A stretch of 64,000 nucleotides of DNA from Hormiphora californensis (lineage: Eukaryota > Ctenophora > Tentaculata > Cydippida > Pleurobrachiidae), in NCBI GenBank assembly GCA_020137815.1, contig CM035354.1:1567422-1631421 (forward strand), in the 5' to 3' direction. The position numbers were made by a program, and so were the translations under genes. Numbering within the stretch: the stretch's first letter is position 1; each line of letters starts with the position of its first letter. Under the pieces are notes generated by a model. The model ran no database searches. It was not told where the DNA came from and worked only from the letters and a program-made list of their open reading frames with translations. Below, piece after piece: positions 12,379 through 24,229 of the stretch.

Positions 12379-15300
12379 ATGGATTTTGGAACTGTCCTCG
12401 AGGCTCTCATCGATCAGGTCAGTAACTTATTTTCAGACAGAAAACCAGTCCCGACAATCCCGTATCATGTGATATTACTGTCAGGCCAATGCTCTGACAG
12501 TACGTTATCAAGTGGTGTATGATTGTTAGGGCTTGTATACAGCTCGAGTCTCAACACTGAGGTGTCCTCAGCTTCTGAAGAACTGAGGTGTGTATTATAT
12601 AGTAGCTCGCATGAAAATGGATATATATTCCTGGAGCCATATCATCTCCACATCATCTTAAGGCCAGAGGGGGGGTCGACCTTAAGTGCTTTCTTAAGTA
12701 ATTTCTTGGCCCCATTAATGGATAATGGAGCCAGATATAACATACCATCCAAATACATTCAAATTCCATTTCTGCGATTCAATATTTCTCATTTCTAATA
12801 TTGTTGTGGCTATATATGGCCCCTATATTAGTACTTGACATACTAGTCCTCCTCGCCGCCCAGATGGGTGAACGGCACGTGATGCTCAGCTACCAATGGG
12901 ACAGTCAGGAACTGGTAAAGAAGGTCTACGCAGCCATCAAGGAAAAGGGCGTCAACGTATGGATGGACATAGAGGGGGGTGTCACAGGTTGGTTTTGCGA
13001 TATTCCCTTGTTGGCCCAGGCACTCGGAACTTGGTAGTTGGTTCTAACTCTCCTTTACAATTATAGAGAGAGTCGAGCAAGTCTCAGGTCTTGATACAAT
13101 GTATGAAGTAGGTTTCTACATTCCTCCGTCCTCCAGGTAATATCAACGAGGCCATGGCTGAGGGGGTGGATGGGGCTGCCGTTGTGTGCCCCTTTATGAC
13201 ACAGAAATACCAGGAATCAAAGAACTGCTCCAAGGAACTGAACTACACTAACGACTCCAGTATCGTGGTAAGTGAGGCAGGTTAGGTAAAACAGGTCGAT
13301 TTAGGGGAGGTCTGAACTTAATAGGGCTTTTTGTGGTACCAAAATGGTTACTTAGAAATCCCGAAAGGTATTGAAGACTTCTTCTTTTAGATAGATATAC
13401 CTTAAGTAGGTTGCTACATTCTAACCTTCCTAGTTCCTCTATGGGGAACGGTGAGAAGCGATCGAGCAAGGCAATGAGTTATAGGTAGTTGTAAAAACCC
13501 AAAGTCCGAAGTCACTTGAACTTTTTACAAATCGAATGTGTCTCTAGGTAGTTCCGTGTATGGCCCAGACCCGAACTGACAATGGTAACATGTATAGAGC
13601 GAGGGGCTGGCTTGGTATTATCACTGCCGGGAAACTCTGGATAGATTTCAAAGGAGAGGACCAGATGGAATATAGGGTCATTCAGTTGCTGACAGAGTGC
13701 TGCAATCAACTCAATAAAACCGGTAATTGGTAATTAGTAATTAGTATTTAGTATTGGATAATTAGTAACTAGTATTGGATTCATACTTGATAGTGGGTTG
13801 TTGTGGGAGTTGAATTGGAGTACATAGTTACAGCCATTATACACAAGTAGTGTTGAATTGATTTCAACCCTTCTTACTGTTTGTTCATCAGATTAAATAA
13901 TGTTTTCCCTGCATCTTCAGAGCAGCCGGTGGGTAAAATGAAGATGATGAAGGAAGCAAAGGCAGAGAGAAAGAAACCAGAGGTCAAGAAAAAGGAGAAC
14001 TCCTTCCAAGGTAAAATATTACAATAAACTCGCCATGGGTTAATTTCCATAAACTCTTGCATCAAAAGTCTAACGAGATGTTTTGTTAACCCAAAGTTTC
14101 GCAACTCTTCACAAATCAACTAGTACTAACTGATCCCGTAAGCGATAGTTCCTAGTGGGTTTTTCCCAGGCACCCCTCAGAAGAAGAAGAAGAAGAAGCA
14201 GTACTAACAAGTCCCCTTCTATTTTACAGCTAAATTGAGTGCGGGGATGTTGGTGCTACCTAAGGATCAGAAAATCACTATTCCCCTAAAGCAACCCCTA
14301 GAGACAGGCGATGAAATTGAGGTATATCAAATTATTTGTAGGACAGTTAACTTTTAGCTGTTATTGATTCATAATTGTTCTAGAATCTATCTAATCCTCC
14401 CACGTGCAATTTAATAGGATATCCGACTAGTTAACATTTGTTAACATTAGTTAACCTTCCACCAGGTAACGGGAGAGTTCAAATGGGGTAACAAGTTCAA
14501 TTTCAACCTCATTGGCTCCTCCTATGAAGAAGTCCTGGTTCACTTTGACCTCAGACCACAAGAGAACTGTGTGGTGATGAACAACAAGCGACACGGATCA
14601 TGGCAGACAGAGATCCGGGATCACAGTGTCGTCTCTGCATTCATGAACGGTGAAATGGACAAGAACTTTACTCTGATTGTCCGGTGTGAGAGGGATGAGC
14701 TGACGTTTACAATTAACGGAAGGAATGTCACCCCATTCCCCATTCGAGTGCCACTCCGGGAGGGTAAGAACATACTGCTGCAAAACCCTGAAAACAGCGG
14801 TGACTTCCTCTGGAGGACCCTCCGGATCCCAGGGAAGAAGGAAAACAGCTCAAATGCTAAAGATACCCTCCCTGTGGTGTCAGGGGAGCAGGTCCTGCTG
14901 GAGGAGAGCCTGTGTGAGGGTGGTGGGGTGGAGTTATGGGGAGCCCATAGTGGGGGTAACGAATATTGGGCGAGTTTATCCCGGGGGAGTGGCGATGGAA
15001 AGGAGGATCTTGTACGGGTTGTTGTCAAACCTAGTATGAACACAGTCTACCTTGGTGACACACAGGTTGATGGAGCATTTGAGGAGTTGACCAGGAAGGA
15101 GACCTTTGACCTGAAGATAGTGTTTGAGGGAGAGGGAGAGGCAAGGTTGGTTATCAATGGAAAGGATCAGGGAGAGACAGTGAAGCTTCCCTTCCCGATT
15201 GGTGCTGTATCCTATGTTCTTTGTGAGGGGTCACCATGGCAACGGATTAAGATTCCCAAACCCCGGCAAGCCTTCCAATCCTACGCTCGATACCCAATCA

Positions 15301-15731
15301 ACCAGCTAGGTATCGGTGATGTTATAACCTTTACGGGAAAATACCGCCCTGGTCTCTCAGCCACTAGTGCTAACATCAACATAGACGACAACAACAGGAT
15401 CCTGCACGTTGCAATACGACCTGCTAGTGGTGTGATAGTGTTGAATACCATGTCAGGTGGGGGGTGGATGAGCGAGATCAGATCTCCCATTCCCCAGGAG
15501 ATGATGTCCTGTGATCAGTTTGATATGTTCGTTATGGTTAACGAGGACGCACTAGATATTGAGTTCTCTCCGGATGGTGATAATGGCAAAGTGTTCCTAC
15601 AGATGAGCATGCCTCACAGGCTGCCATACAACAAGGTAACTGAGGTACAATTTGTAGATTTTAATGATGATTTCTGGTGTGAGTTGGAACTCCAGGATGG
15701 GTCCCTATTTACCAAGGAACTGACACACTAA
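12379..15731 (+). CDS. TIR domain fused to galectin-like domains
   Basis: Seven exons join in phase: 12379-12417, 12864-12987, 13137-13267, 13548-13722, 13921-14010, 14230-14321, 14466-15731 (638 residues). No signal peptide, so probably cytosolic. Residues about 17-150 are TIR-like: HVMLSYQWDS (beta A and box 1), NVWMDIEGGVTG (the BB-loop region), then the NCSKEL motif, whose Glu matches the catalytic Glu of NAD-cleaving TIR domains. A Lys-rich linker (exon 5) leads to a clear galectin domain in exons 6-7: HFDLRP, VVMNN, a GSW tryptophan, TEIRD and FTLIVRC follow the sugar-binding order H-R-N-W-E-R, with Asn-Pro of the usual HFNPR replaced. Two more galectin-like repeats fill the rest (YLGDTQVDG; LHVAIRP to MSEIRSP). 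Likely role: sensing glycans and signalling or NAD cleavage; this is inference. A non-enzymatic adaptor is the alternative. Confidence 0.85.
14170..14207 (+). other. Candidate alternative terminal exon giving a TIR-only isoform
   Basis: Between exons 5 and 6 a good acceptor (GGTTTTTCCCAG) is followed by a frame that, in phase with exon 5, reads GTPQKKKKKKQY and stops at 14205-14207. Used as a last exon it would yield a protein with the TIR domain and a basic tail but no galectin domains. I see the acceptor and the frame only; no transcript evidence is available. Confidence 0.35.
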
Positions 15732-16220
15732 ACCATATGAGACTCAAAGACACTGAATCTGTATCCATATGAGACTCAAAGACACACTGAATCTGGATCA
15801 CTGAGTAGGTCCTCTCTAACTACCGGGACATGTCGCGAGAGAGAGCAGTGCAGGATAGGGAGAGAATGAGGGAGATCTGATCGTATTCGCAAGAATCTGT
15901 TACGGAGAGACTCGAAAGGGATCTCTGTTGTTAAGAGACTCAAAGTATTGTTTAGATCTACGGAACTGATAAATGTTACTAAATAATCATATGATAATAT
16001 ATTCCGAGAACATAAACTTCCTTGAAATGCTGTGTTGCCAAGTAGTTCTCCCGAAATATTAAGAAGCTTCCTCTCTCTCAGTACTACCCGCAGAATATGG
16101 CGGATACGGGTAGTACCCATCTCTCTCAAGAAGCTTCCTCTCTCACAACCTGAATTTACCGTCTTGTTTGACAGCATCACGCCGGAGATTTATTTAATAT
16201 TTAATCAACGATCACGCACA
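15732..16220. other. 3' flank of TIR-galectin gene
   Basis: Just after the stop the sequence CATATGAGACTCAAAGACAC is tandemly repeated (15733-15785). Around 16060-16145 a pair of AAGAAGCTTCCTCTCTC repeats flanks an inverted GTACTACCCG. No gene is supported. Confidence 0.5.
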
Positions 16221-16628
16221 ATATCCTTGAGTTTTACTGATCTCCAGACGTCAAACATCCTTGAGTTTTACTGATCTCCAGACGTCAAACATCCTTGAGT
16301 TTTACTGATCTCCAGACGTCAAACATCCTTGAGTTTTACTGATCTCCAGACGTCAAACATCCTTGAGTTTTACTGATCTCCAGACGTCAAACATCCTTGA
16401 GTTTTACTGATCTCCAGACGTCAAACATCCTTGAGTTTTACTGATCTCCAGACGTCAAACATCCTTGAGTTTTACTGATCTCCAGACGTCAAACATCCTT
16501 GAGTTTTACTGATCTCCAGACGTCAAACATCCTTGAGTTTTACTGATCTCCAGACGTCAAACATCCTTGAGTTTTACTGATCTCCAGACGTCAAACATCC
16601 TTGAGTTTTACTGATCTCCAGACGTCAA
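16221..16628 (+). repeat. 34-bp tandem repeat, about 12 copies
   Basis: The unit contains CCTTGAGTTTTACTGATCTC and CAGACGTCAAA. Copies are practically identical over about 408 bases, so the array is recent or homogenised. Each unit includes one GACGTC site. Confidence 0.95.
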
Positions 16629-17097
16629 AGAAAATGATCTTTCCGAAATATAATTTTGGCTATGATAATCAAGACCATATTCTCATTTCTTCAAACTGCA
16701 TTGGCCTGACAGGTTTTAATCGCAGAGTTAAGTCACGCGGCCCTTACTCAACAATTTATCATAACGACCCCAAACCATGAACAAATATAAGATTTAAGAA
16801 ACCTAACCCAAAAATTATTTTCCAAACACAGCAGGACATAATATTATAATTACACATGCATGGCTCTAGTTAAAGATTGGAACCTGACATACGTATACTC
16901 CCCCGATAGATAAATAACTAAATAAATGTGGCAGCAAAATCTGCATCTCTCTCACCAAGTGTACGTACAGTGGGACCCTGATCATTTACCGGCTGTTGCT
17001 CGGGGAAAGGCCAAAGGGTTTGCCCGCGCTAAATCGTGGTCCGACTCTACCTTCACATTGTCCCCCCCCCCAAATATCTATCCTAGAATAAACGTAC
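16629..17097. other. Unassigned intergenic sequence
   Basis: AT-rich and without supported exons. A GCATTGGCCTGACAGG motif at 16700-16715 matches similar short motifs elsewhere in the window. Further exons of the minus-strand gene at 17098-17340 may lie here, but I could not recognise them. Confidence 0.4.
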
Positions 17098-17340
17098 CTT
17101 GATCAACGTGGCCCTCAGGGCTAGCATCTCCTCCTCCGGTGGGGGAGTCAGTGGCTCTCTCTCGACTGTACCCTGTAATTAGATGGAAGATAGAAGATGG
17201 ATAAGGAAGAGCTATTTTGTTACAATAAACCTCTTTTTGTTACAATGTACCTCTTTTTGTTACAATAAACCTCTTTTTGTTACAATAAACAGCTCATTTT
17301 GGAAACTAACCTTGTTCAGGAATATTGTTGGCAGGGTCAT
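17098..17340 (-). CDS. First two exons of an unrecognised minus-strand gene
   Basis: A 30-base exon (17340-17311) starts with ATG and ends at a GTTAGT donor. A 75-base exon (17172-17098) follows an ATTACAG acceptor and ends at a GTACGT donor. They join in phase to give MTLPTIFLNK then GTVEREPLTPPPEEEML and ALRATLIK. The Pro/Glu-rich string and the intact splice signals look like a real N-terminus. I do not recognise the family and could not find the continuation at lower coordinates. In another frame the first exon opens upstream (YNLLRDRLTLDIDG), but that frame does not join as well. Confidence 0.35.
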
Positions 17341-17660
17341 ACCCGTCAATATCAAGGGTTAGGCGATCTCTCAGTAGATTATACATTGTTCAACTGGGGA
17401 GAGGGGTATCAATTATAGTTAATTAGTTGATAATTAGTTAATTAGTTGATACTTAGAAATATAATCGAAATGATCTGTAGTTAAATGGAATCTTACAAAA
17501 CGGGCGACAGAACCTGTCAGTGTGGATGGCTGGCAGGAAAAGGGAAAGAAAATACTAATTATAAGAGATAAAGAAGGAGAGAGAAAGAGAGAGAAAGAAG
17601 GAGAGAGAAAGAGAGAGAAAGAAGGAGAGAGAACGAAGGAAAGACTATAAGAATTGGGTG
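17195..17660. repeat. Short tandem repeats
   Basis: Four copies of a 21-base unit with TTGTTACAATAAACCTCTTT occur at about 17215-17295. AGTTAATTAGTTGAT repeats lie near 17415-17450. GAGAGAAAGAAG runs occupy 17575-17640. Confidence 0.8.
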
Positions 17661-17900
17661 GTGTAAATAATTGTCATAGCTAAATAGGTCCGCATTCATA
17701 ACATGTCAAGTATGTGTGTGCCACAAAGCCTGCAAAAGAGTGCTTATTACAAATTGGAAATCAAACAAGCCTGACTGACTGCAGTTACCTATCACCTATA
17801 ATGCACTATACACATGCCTGACTGGCAATATACTCAACCTGTGCAGTTTGTGGCATTTCCTGTAACCTATAATGCAGTTTTAATGCTATAAAACACTATG

Positions 17901-17949
17901 CAGTTTGTCACACTGTCACTCGAGTGACACTTGACAGTGTGACAAACTG
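17901..17949. repeat. Short perfect hairpin
   Basis: CAGTTTGTCACACTGTCA and its reverse complement flank a core with GTCACTCGAGTGAC, itself a palindrome. It could extrude as a 49-base cruciform; no associated element ends are visible. Confidence 0.85.
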
Positions 17950-18376
17950 ATCAGTTCTAAGAAGACTAGATTGGAGCTGATCTTGAACAAAAGAAGTTAG
18001 ACATGACCTAAAATACAATCACATGATCACATGATCACCACATTATTCACAATACCATCTACACATTTCCAGTTATCATATCCGGTCTATGACAATGTGT
18101 CCTCATCTATACATACTAATTAGCTGTTAATCACACGTGTTACATAACAGTTCCACCAGCCACACAATAGCACAGGTTCTATGATGGTTGCAGTACCGCG
18201 ACCAGGGCGGGGATCAACGCGACATGTTGAGTTACCTTGTACAAAATCCTACCTCTCCAACCAGCTCATTAGTGTACAGTGCCACACAATAGGTTCTAAC
18301 TAAATTGAGAGTCAGATTCTACATGGGCAGCTCACTTCAAGTAAGAGACATATTGGCAGAGAACACAAGTGGGCAG

Positions 18377-19629
18377 GTGAGTAGAACTTCGCTCCTAATA
18401 AAAGGCTGCAATAAAAGGCTGCAGAAAAAGGCTGCAATAAAAGGCTGCAATAAAAGGCTGCAATAAAAGGCTGCAATAAAAGGCTGCAATAAAAGGCTGC
18501 AAGGGGTCACGTATCCAGGCCAACCAGACTAAAGCGGGGGATAGACCGAATCGTCCTACCCTAATAGTGTTTCGTATCACGTATCGGCTGTAGAGAGACC
18601 GAACCACCATCCCCTAACTATAGTGATTCGTGTCACGTATCCAACTAGACCATATATGCGATAGAGACCGAGATAGAGAGCGAGTACGAGTGAGAACTGA
18701 GAGAGTGAAAAATCAGAATCACGGTATGGTATCACGTACCATGGTATCCTCTAATGAAAAGCGGTTACCAATTGACAATGAGACCTCATAGGTCCCGATA
18801 CGTGATTCTCTACCGCTATGTATTCTCCATTGGTCTTTCCGTATCGATCCACGATTCAGTAGAGGTAGTCAGTAACTACTGAGAGTGTTGGTCTAATGAG
18901 GTAGCTACCTACCGGTACGATAGATCCATTGATTGAGCGTGTAGCACAATGACAGGTGAACCACCCAACCACTTGGTTCACCTATCATAGTATTATGTGT
19001 GATTCCGCTCTACTGAATTGTGTACATATAAAGACTATTGGCGAATAACGGTAGAAAATCAGTAATCACGTATTGGCACCGATTAGGTGAAATTATAGGT
19101 AACCGCCTTTCATTTAATTAACCAACACTCTCAGTAGTTACTGACTACCTCTACTGAATCGTTGATCGATACGGAAAGACTAATGGAGAATAAATAGCGG
19201 TAGAGAATCACGTATCGGGACCGATGAGGTCTCATTGTCAATTGGTAACCGCTTTTCATTAGAGGATACCATGGTACGTGATACCATACCGTGATTCTGA
19301 TTTTTCACTCTCTCAGTTCTCACTCGTACTCGCTCTCTATCTCGGTCTCTATCGCATATGGTCTAGTTGGATACGTGACACGAATCACTATAATTAGGGG
19401 AGGGTGATTCGGTCTCTCTACAGCCGATACGTGATACGAAACACTATTAGGGTAGGACGATTCGGTCTATTCCCCGCTTTAGTCTGGTTAGATACGTGAT
19501 CCCTTGCAGCCTTTTATTGCAGCCTTTTATTGCAGCCTTTTTCTGCAGCCTTTTATTGCAGCCTTTTATTGCAGCCTTTTTCTGCAGCCTTTTATTGCAG
19601 CCTTTTATTAGGAGCGAAGTTCTACTCAC
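18377..19629. mobile_element. 1.25 kb inverted-repeat (fold-back) element
   Basis: The left arm (18377 to about 18893) matches the right arm (about 19122-19629) in reverse complement. The ends begin GTGAGTAGAACTTCGCTCC. Next to each end is a 13-base tandem repeat (GGCTGCAATAAAA), about eight copies on the left and seven on the right. The central 230 bases are not paired except for a small hairpin around AACCACCCAACCACTTGGTT. I see no convincing target-site duplication and no coding capacity. Confidence 0.8.
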
Positions 19630-20208
19630 ATATACAATTCGATCTCACACCAGTTTTGATTTAGCAGTGTCGAGAACCTGCGTCTAAACAATATTCAACC
19701 AGAATAAATAAATATATATCTGCTATAGCTAAATAACAATGCTCGACTACTATATATTAGCTTGGATCATTATTAGAGGACCATTTAGTTGTAACAATGA
19801 TAAGATAACTGCGCTTCCTTTTCTATTTTAATATCCTAGCTCTGGACGACTATTATATAGTAGTAGGTTATATATTACAACGTTGTAATATATAACCTTT
19901 GTAAATGTTAAAGAGGAGAGCTTAGTATATGATATAAAGATATATAGTTTTCTGGTTCGTATCAAATCGGTAATCGCCTGTAATCTATATATACATCACT
20001 GCACTGGCAAGTGCCCCGTGACCCTGTAATCTATATATATATATATTTCTAAACTCATTCTGAATCTCATGGGTCGGCGATGCCATTCAGGTAACTGGTA
20101 AAGTATATATCACCTTGCCGAATTACTGGAAGCAAAATCTAGGAACTAAAGTACTAGGTACTTATAAGGAGTAAAGGAAAACTAAACCAAAATATTGACT
20201 TACTTGAC
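19630..20208. other. Spacer and probable 3' tail of the RTE-like element
   Basis: AT-rich sequence with a TATATATA run at 20030-20044 and an inverted AACGTTGTAATATATAACC near 19865-19900. The part closest to 20208 is probably the untranslated tail of the minus-strand retroelement. Confidence 0.45.
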
Positions 20209-22224
20209 TTAAGGCGGGTGGAATTCCCGAACGCCTTGAACAAGTTTTCTCCACGCATCACGTTCCTCCATCACTGAAGCTATCTCCTTCACGTCACTCA
20301 GACCCGTATCTTGCCTTAGAACGTCCACATAAGTTTTCTCAGGTCTGCCACGTTTGGCTTGACCGTGAAGTGGTTCCCAAAGAAGAACTCTGTGGAGGGT
20401 TAGCTCAGGATGGCGTTGAGCGTGACCGGCTAGACGTAGTCTGCGTTCTGCTATTTTCGTGCTGAGGATTGGTAGCCCTCCAATACCATACAACGTTCCA
20501 TTGGTCATACGGAGTTGCCACTGGTTCTTGTTGAGCGCCATTCTCAGCATCCGGGTGTATGTTCCATTGATGCTCTTCTCCATTTGTTTGGTGAGGGTCC
20601 ACGTTTCACATCCGTAGAGGAGAACGGTTTCGACGGTAGCTACAAATAACCTGCACTTTAGTTCGTCTTTCAGATCAGAGTTCCAGACTTTCTTCAATCC
20701 GTGGCAAGCAAGCCATGCTTTACTCTTCCGGTTCTTGATGTCCTTATTGGAATCTCTGATCCACGATCCAAGGTATTTGAAGTCATCTGCTCTTTTGATC
20801 GTGTGTCCATCACAGGTAAGGAGCGGCTCTGGATCAGGGATGTTCTCCACTATGAGCTCCGTTTTGTTCTGGTTGATAGCCAGACCAACCTCCTTACAAA
20901 CCGTCTCAACCTCACGTAGTATAACGCCTAACTCCTCAACTGAGTTTGCCAGCAGGGCCACGTCGTCCGCAAAGCCTGTGTCAGTAATTCTAGATGCCCC
21001 AACTCTCCTACTCCTAGCAGGTCTCAGAGTGAAACCGATCTCTGGGTGTCTGCTGAGTGCTATCCGTAGACAGTAATCCAGTACTATAATAAAGAGATAT
21101 GGGGCTAAAGTGTCGCCTTGAAGGACACCAGCCACGATCTCAAAGATAGCAGAAAGGCCGTCAGCTGTTAAGACCTGTGCTTTAGTATTAGTATAAAGCC
21201 ATTGGATAAGGTCAACGATAGCATCCGGTATACCATATGCTCTCAGGATCTTCATTAGGCTGGATCGGTTGATACTATCGAAAGCCTTTACGAAATCAAT
21301 AAAAGCCATAGCGACCGGAAGCTGTTTCCTCCTCGCACCCTCTAGTATCCTCCTTAGTGTCAGGATGTGACTGGTGGTTGAGCGCCCCTCCCGGAATCCG
21401 TTCTGGGAGTCGAGAAGTTTGGTCTCGACATAGGGCCGGATGCGATGTAGTAGCATCCTGTTCAATGTCTTTGCGACGATTGAAGTCAGTGCAATACCAC
21501 GGTAGTTCCCAGGCTTGGACAGATCACCTTTCTTCGGGACAGGGATGATGTTACTGACTGTCCATTGTTCTGGGATACCCTTACCTTCTAATGCACCGTT
21601 ACAAAAGCCCAGCACTATCTCATCCAGATCACACCTCTTAAGAACCTCAGGAGGGATGCTATCATCCCCATAGGCCTTCCCCTCCTTAATCCTCTTCTTG
21701 GCCCTCTGATATTCCTCAAGAGTGAAGCTGCCAGTGAAGATGTCCGCCGGGGGAAAGAGCTGTTCGACTTCCGTGTCTGTTGACCCTGATGGTGCGGACC
21801 CTAGTAGGGTTCGGAAGTGATTCAACCATATATCATTCCTCTCGTCCGGCGAGCCCCCCTCCAACTGACTAGCTGTCCTCAGATTTCTACCAGAGACCTC
21901 GTTTACTATTCTCCAAACTTCTCGTGACTTAGCATTCCTAGCAGCATCCTCTACCCTCCTAATCTTACCCTCAATAATCTCTGACTCAACTTCTCCATAG
22001 GCCCCCGATAACTCTTCCTTCGCCCTATTAACTCTGGTCCTCGTTCTCTCGTCTGGCGCTTCGTGATACTCCTTACTGGCACACTCCAACTCTGTCCTCA
22101 CTCGCTTAACTCTATAATCCTCTGCCAAACCAAAATATAGCAACCTATTATGAAAAGCAGAAAATGGCATGTAATGAGGCATGTAATGAGCTATTTTGTT
22201 ACCGTATCGCATGAGGTTTGTCAT
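20209..22224 (-). CDS. Reverse transcriptase of a 5'-truncated RTE-like retrotransposon
   Basis: One uninterrupted minus-strand frame carries the reverse transcriptase domain of a non-LTR retrotransposon. Seen motifs are IIPVPKKGD with NYRGIALTS, FIDFVKAFDSINR, GVLQGDTLAPYLFII, the catalytic TGFADDVALLA and KYLGSWI. The C-terminal part (ETWTLTKQ, RRLRLAGHAQRH, KRGRPEKTY) is typical of RTE-type elements. The apurinic endonuclease expected upstream is missing. The first residues of the frame (before about 22150) are low-complexity flanking sequence, so the element is cut there. The lack of stops or frameshifts suggests recent insertion. It is a mobile-element relic, not a host gene. Confidence 0.9.
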   Translation of the reverse strand: MTNLMRYGNKIAHYMPHYMPFSAFHNRLLYFGLAEDYRVKRVRTELECASKEYHEAPDERTRTRVNRAKEELSGAYGEVESEIIEGKIRRVEDAARNAKSREVWRIVNEVSGRNLRTASQLEGGSPDERNDIWLNHFRTLLGSAPSGSTDTEVEQLFPPADIFTGSFTLEEYQRAKKRIKEGKAYGDDSIPPEVLKRCDLDEIVLGFCNGALEGKGIPEQWTVSNIIPVPKKGDLSKPGNYRGIALTSIVAKTLNRMLLHRIRPYVETKLLDSQNGFREGRSTTSHILTLRRILEGARRKQLPVAMAFIDFVKAFDSINRSSLMKILRAYGIPDAIVDLIQWLYTNTKAQVLTADGLSAIFEIVAGVLQGDTLAPYLFIIVLDYCLRIALSRHPEIGFTLRPARSRRVGASRITDTGFADDVALLANSVEELGVILREVETVCKEVGLAINQNKTELIVENIPDPEPLLTCDGHTIKRADDFKYLGSWIRDSNKDIKNRKSKAWLACHGLKKVWNSDLKDELKCRLFVATVETVLLYGCETWTLTKQMEKSINGTYTRMLRMALNKNQWQLRMTNGTLYGIGGLPILSTKIAERRLRLAGHAQRHPELTLHRVLLWEPLHGQAKRGRPEKTYVDVLRQDTGLSDVKEIASVMEERDAWRKLVQGVREFHPP

Positions 22225-22254
22225 AATGGGTCATATCACGTCATATCATGTTCA

Positions 22255-22425
22255 GAGAGAGGGAGAGAGAGAGAGAGAAAGAGAGAAAGAGAGAGGGAGA
22301 GAGAGAGAGAGAGAGGAGATAGCGATAGAGATAGCGGTCGACAGAGAGAGAGATAGAAGCTAGAGACCAGAGAAGAGAGAGAAGAGCGATAGAGAGAGAG
22401 AGAGATGAGACGAGAGCCTATCGAT
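22255..22425 (+). repeat. GA-rich microsatellite
   Basis: GAGAGA tracts with scattered ATAGCGATAGAGATAGCG interruptions sit directly at the broken 5' end of the RTE-like element. Confidence 0.9.
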
Positions 22426-24229
22426 ATCTCTATCTGCTTCTCGTCTTAGAGGAGTCTACTCGCCTCTCTGCGTGGCGGTTGTCCCTCGTGCTGTGGTTTG
22501 TTGGTGGTGGTTGGGGTGGGTGTGGGGGGAGAGACGATCTCTATAGTTTACATAGTGGAACGCATTAAAACTAAACAGTAGGCTAGGGATAAAGATCAAT
22601 TGATGATGATCCTATTATAAACCACCTCCCCCCCTGATATCACACACACACATGTGATGAGTAACCATTAGACAACATCTCACACGATCTAAAACAATGG
22701 TGTTTAACAGAGGATAATAATAAAACGTGATCCACTTCACATTGCCTAAGCGTGTTGTGATGTAAAGGAGGGTTAGAACATAACAAACCAGGTATTAGAG
22801 ACCCTGCTGCTTCAAAATAATCTTTGTATAAGAGCTGGTATAGAACATAACAATAAATGTGAGCAGCATCTTCACTTTGTGTACTATGAAGCCTAACATC
22901 TGTCTCTCACGGTGTCTCTTAAGATGCGGAAGTGCAAGACAGAACAAAGGTACAGACAGCGCTATGTTCATCTAGCTGCACAGTGTGATAAAATATAAGG
23001 ATAATAATAAGGTGCTAAAAGAACTACCCGGAGCCGGGTTAAAAAGCCCGTTACCTAGAGGCGCACCCAACGGGTGCGTTATAGTATTACATAATTTTTA
23101 AGACATTCATTTAGTATACTGAGACTCCCTTGTGGGATATGAGAGATACCCCTGTTACCCCAGTATCCCTTTCCCTAGTTTTAGTGGTGAGTTGTCACGT
23201 TTTCCCAGCCATGTGCGAGAGCTCTGGTGAAGTGAGGGTGTGAACAATGAGCTTACTAAGACTGTCAGATAGCTTAGAGTGAGAATAGGTAGTTGAGTAG
23301 AGAGAGCCATAGTGAAAGTCAGTCAGACGGGTCTGTCCGATAGTATCGCCTCTTTTACTTGGACGGTGTCGACAGTTCGAGTCGGAGAAGTGGTACAGAA
23401 CTTTGGTGTTGTTCCGAATTGTTTCTGGTACGGATATCACGTGACTTGTTGTTAGTCGGGATATTTAAAGCCAAGTGAAAGAGTGAGACAGTGTGCATTT
23501 TATTGCCCGAGAGCACCTACCATCCTTGCTTGAGGGAGAACTTGCCCGTGTTCTGACCGTATCCGATTGTCGATGTGAGCTGTTTACTTTGGCGTGCATG
23601 TGCACCAAAGTTTGTGTGACCAGTGAAGATTGAAGATTGTGTGAGTGATTCCTACCCCCCAAGACTACAGTTACGAAACCCGGTGAATCCCCTGTGTTTT
23701 GAGAATCCTGGGTGGGCAACCCGCAATCTGAACAAACCTATCACCCACCACCCCCAAACCCCCCTCCCAATTCACCCCCCGAGTGATATTTCTTTCCCCC
23801 GTTCACCCTGACGGTTGAAACCCAGACTATAAAAGACAACTGAATTGTAATGAAAGTCTGAGTAGCTCTCTTAGCATTAGTCGCCGGTAGTAACATAGGG
23901 AACACCCGGGTATGTTGGTACGTTATAATTGCGACGTGTAACCAGTCCGCTTAAAAACTTGGATAGTACTGATTTTTTTTCCCTCTATGGGGGGAGGGGG
24001 GAGGCGGGCCCCGGGGGCCAGGTCTCCCTGCTCCACATTTTTTCGTGTTTATCGTCTCCTCCGCATCGGCTCTCTGGCTGTTCCTGGTAAAAAATTACCT
24101 TTGAAACAAACATTGAAAACAACTAATATAAGCAACGATCCCTCAGCCAATCCTGTCAGCAAACCACATAGATACCCCCCGGGAATTAATTTTACTTAGA
24201 TATCACATCCGTTACTCGTTAGGGTACAC
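22426..24229. other. Unassigned 1.8 kb region
   Basis: No supported gene. Small hairpins occur at about 23075-23092 (CGCACCCAACGGGTGCG). TATTTAAAG at 23461 and CTATAAAAG at 23826 are TATA-like, and the second precedes a region resembling the end of an LTR, but no paired LTR or primer-binding site is visible. A C-rich stretch covers 23735-23800. Confidence 0.4.

Noticed and set aside
23826-23960. TATA-like CTATAAAAG region as an LTR promoter
   Set aside because: No second LTR, primer-binding site or polypurine tract could be found nearby.
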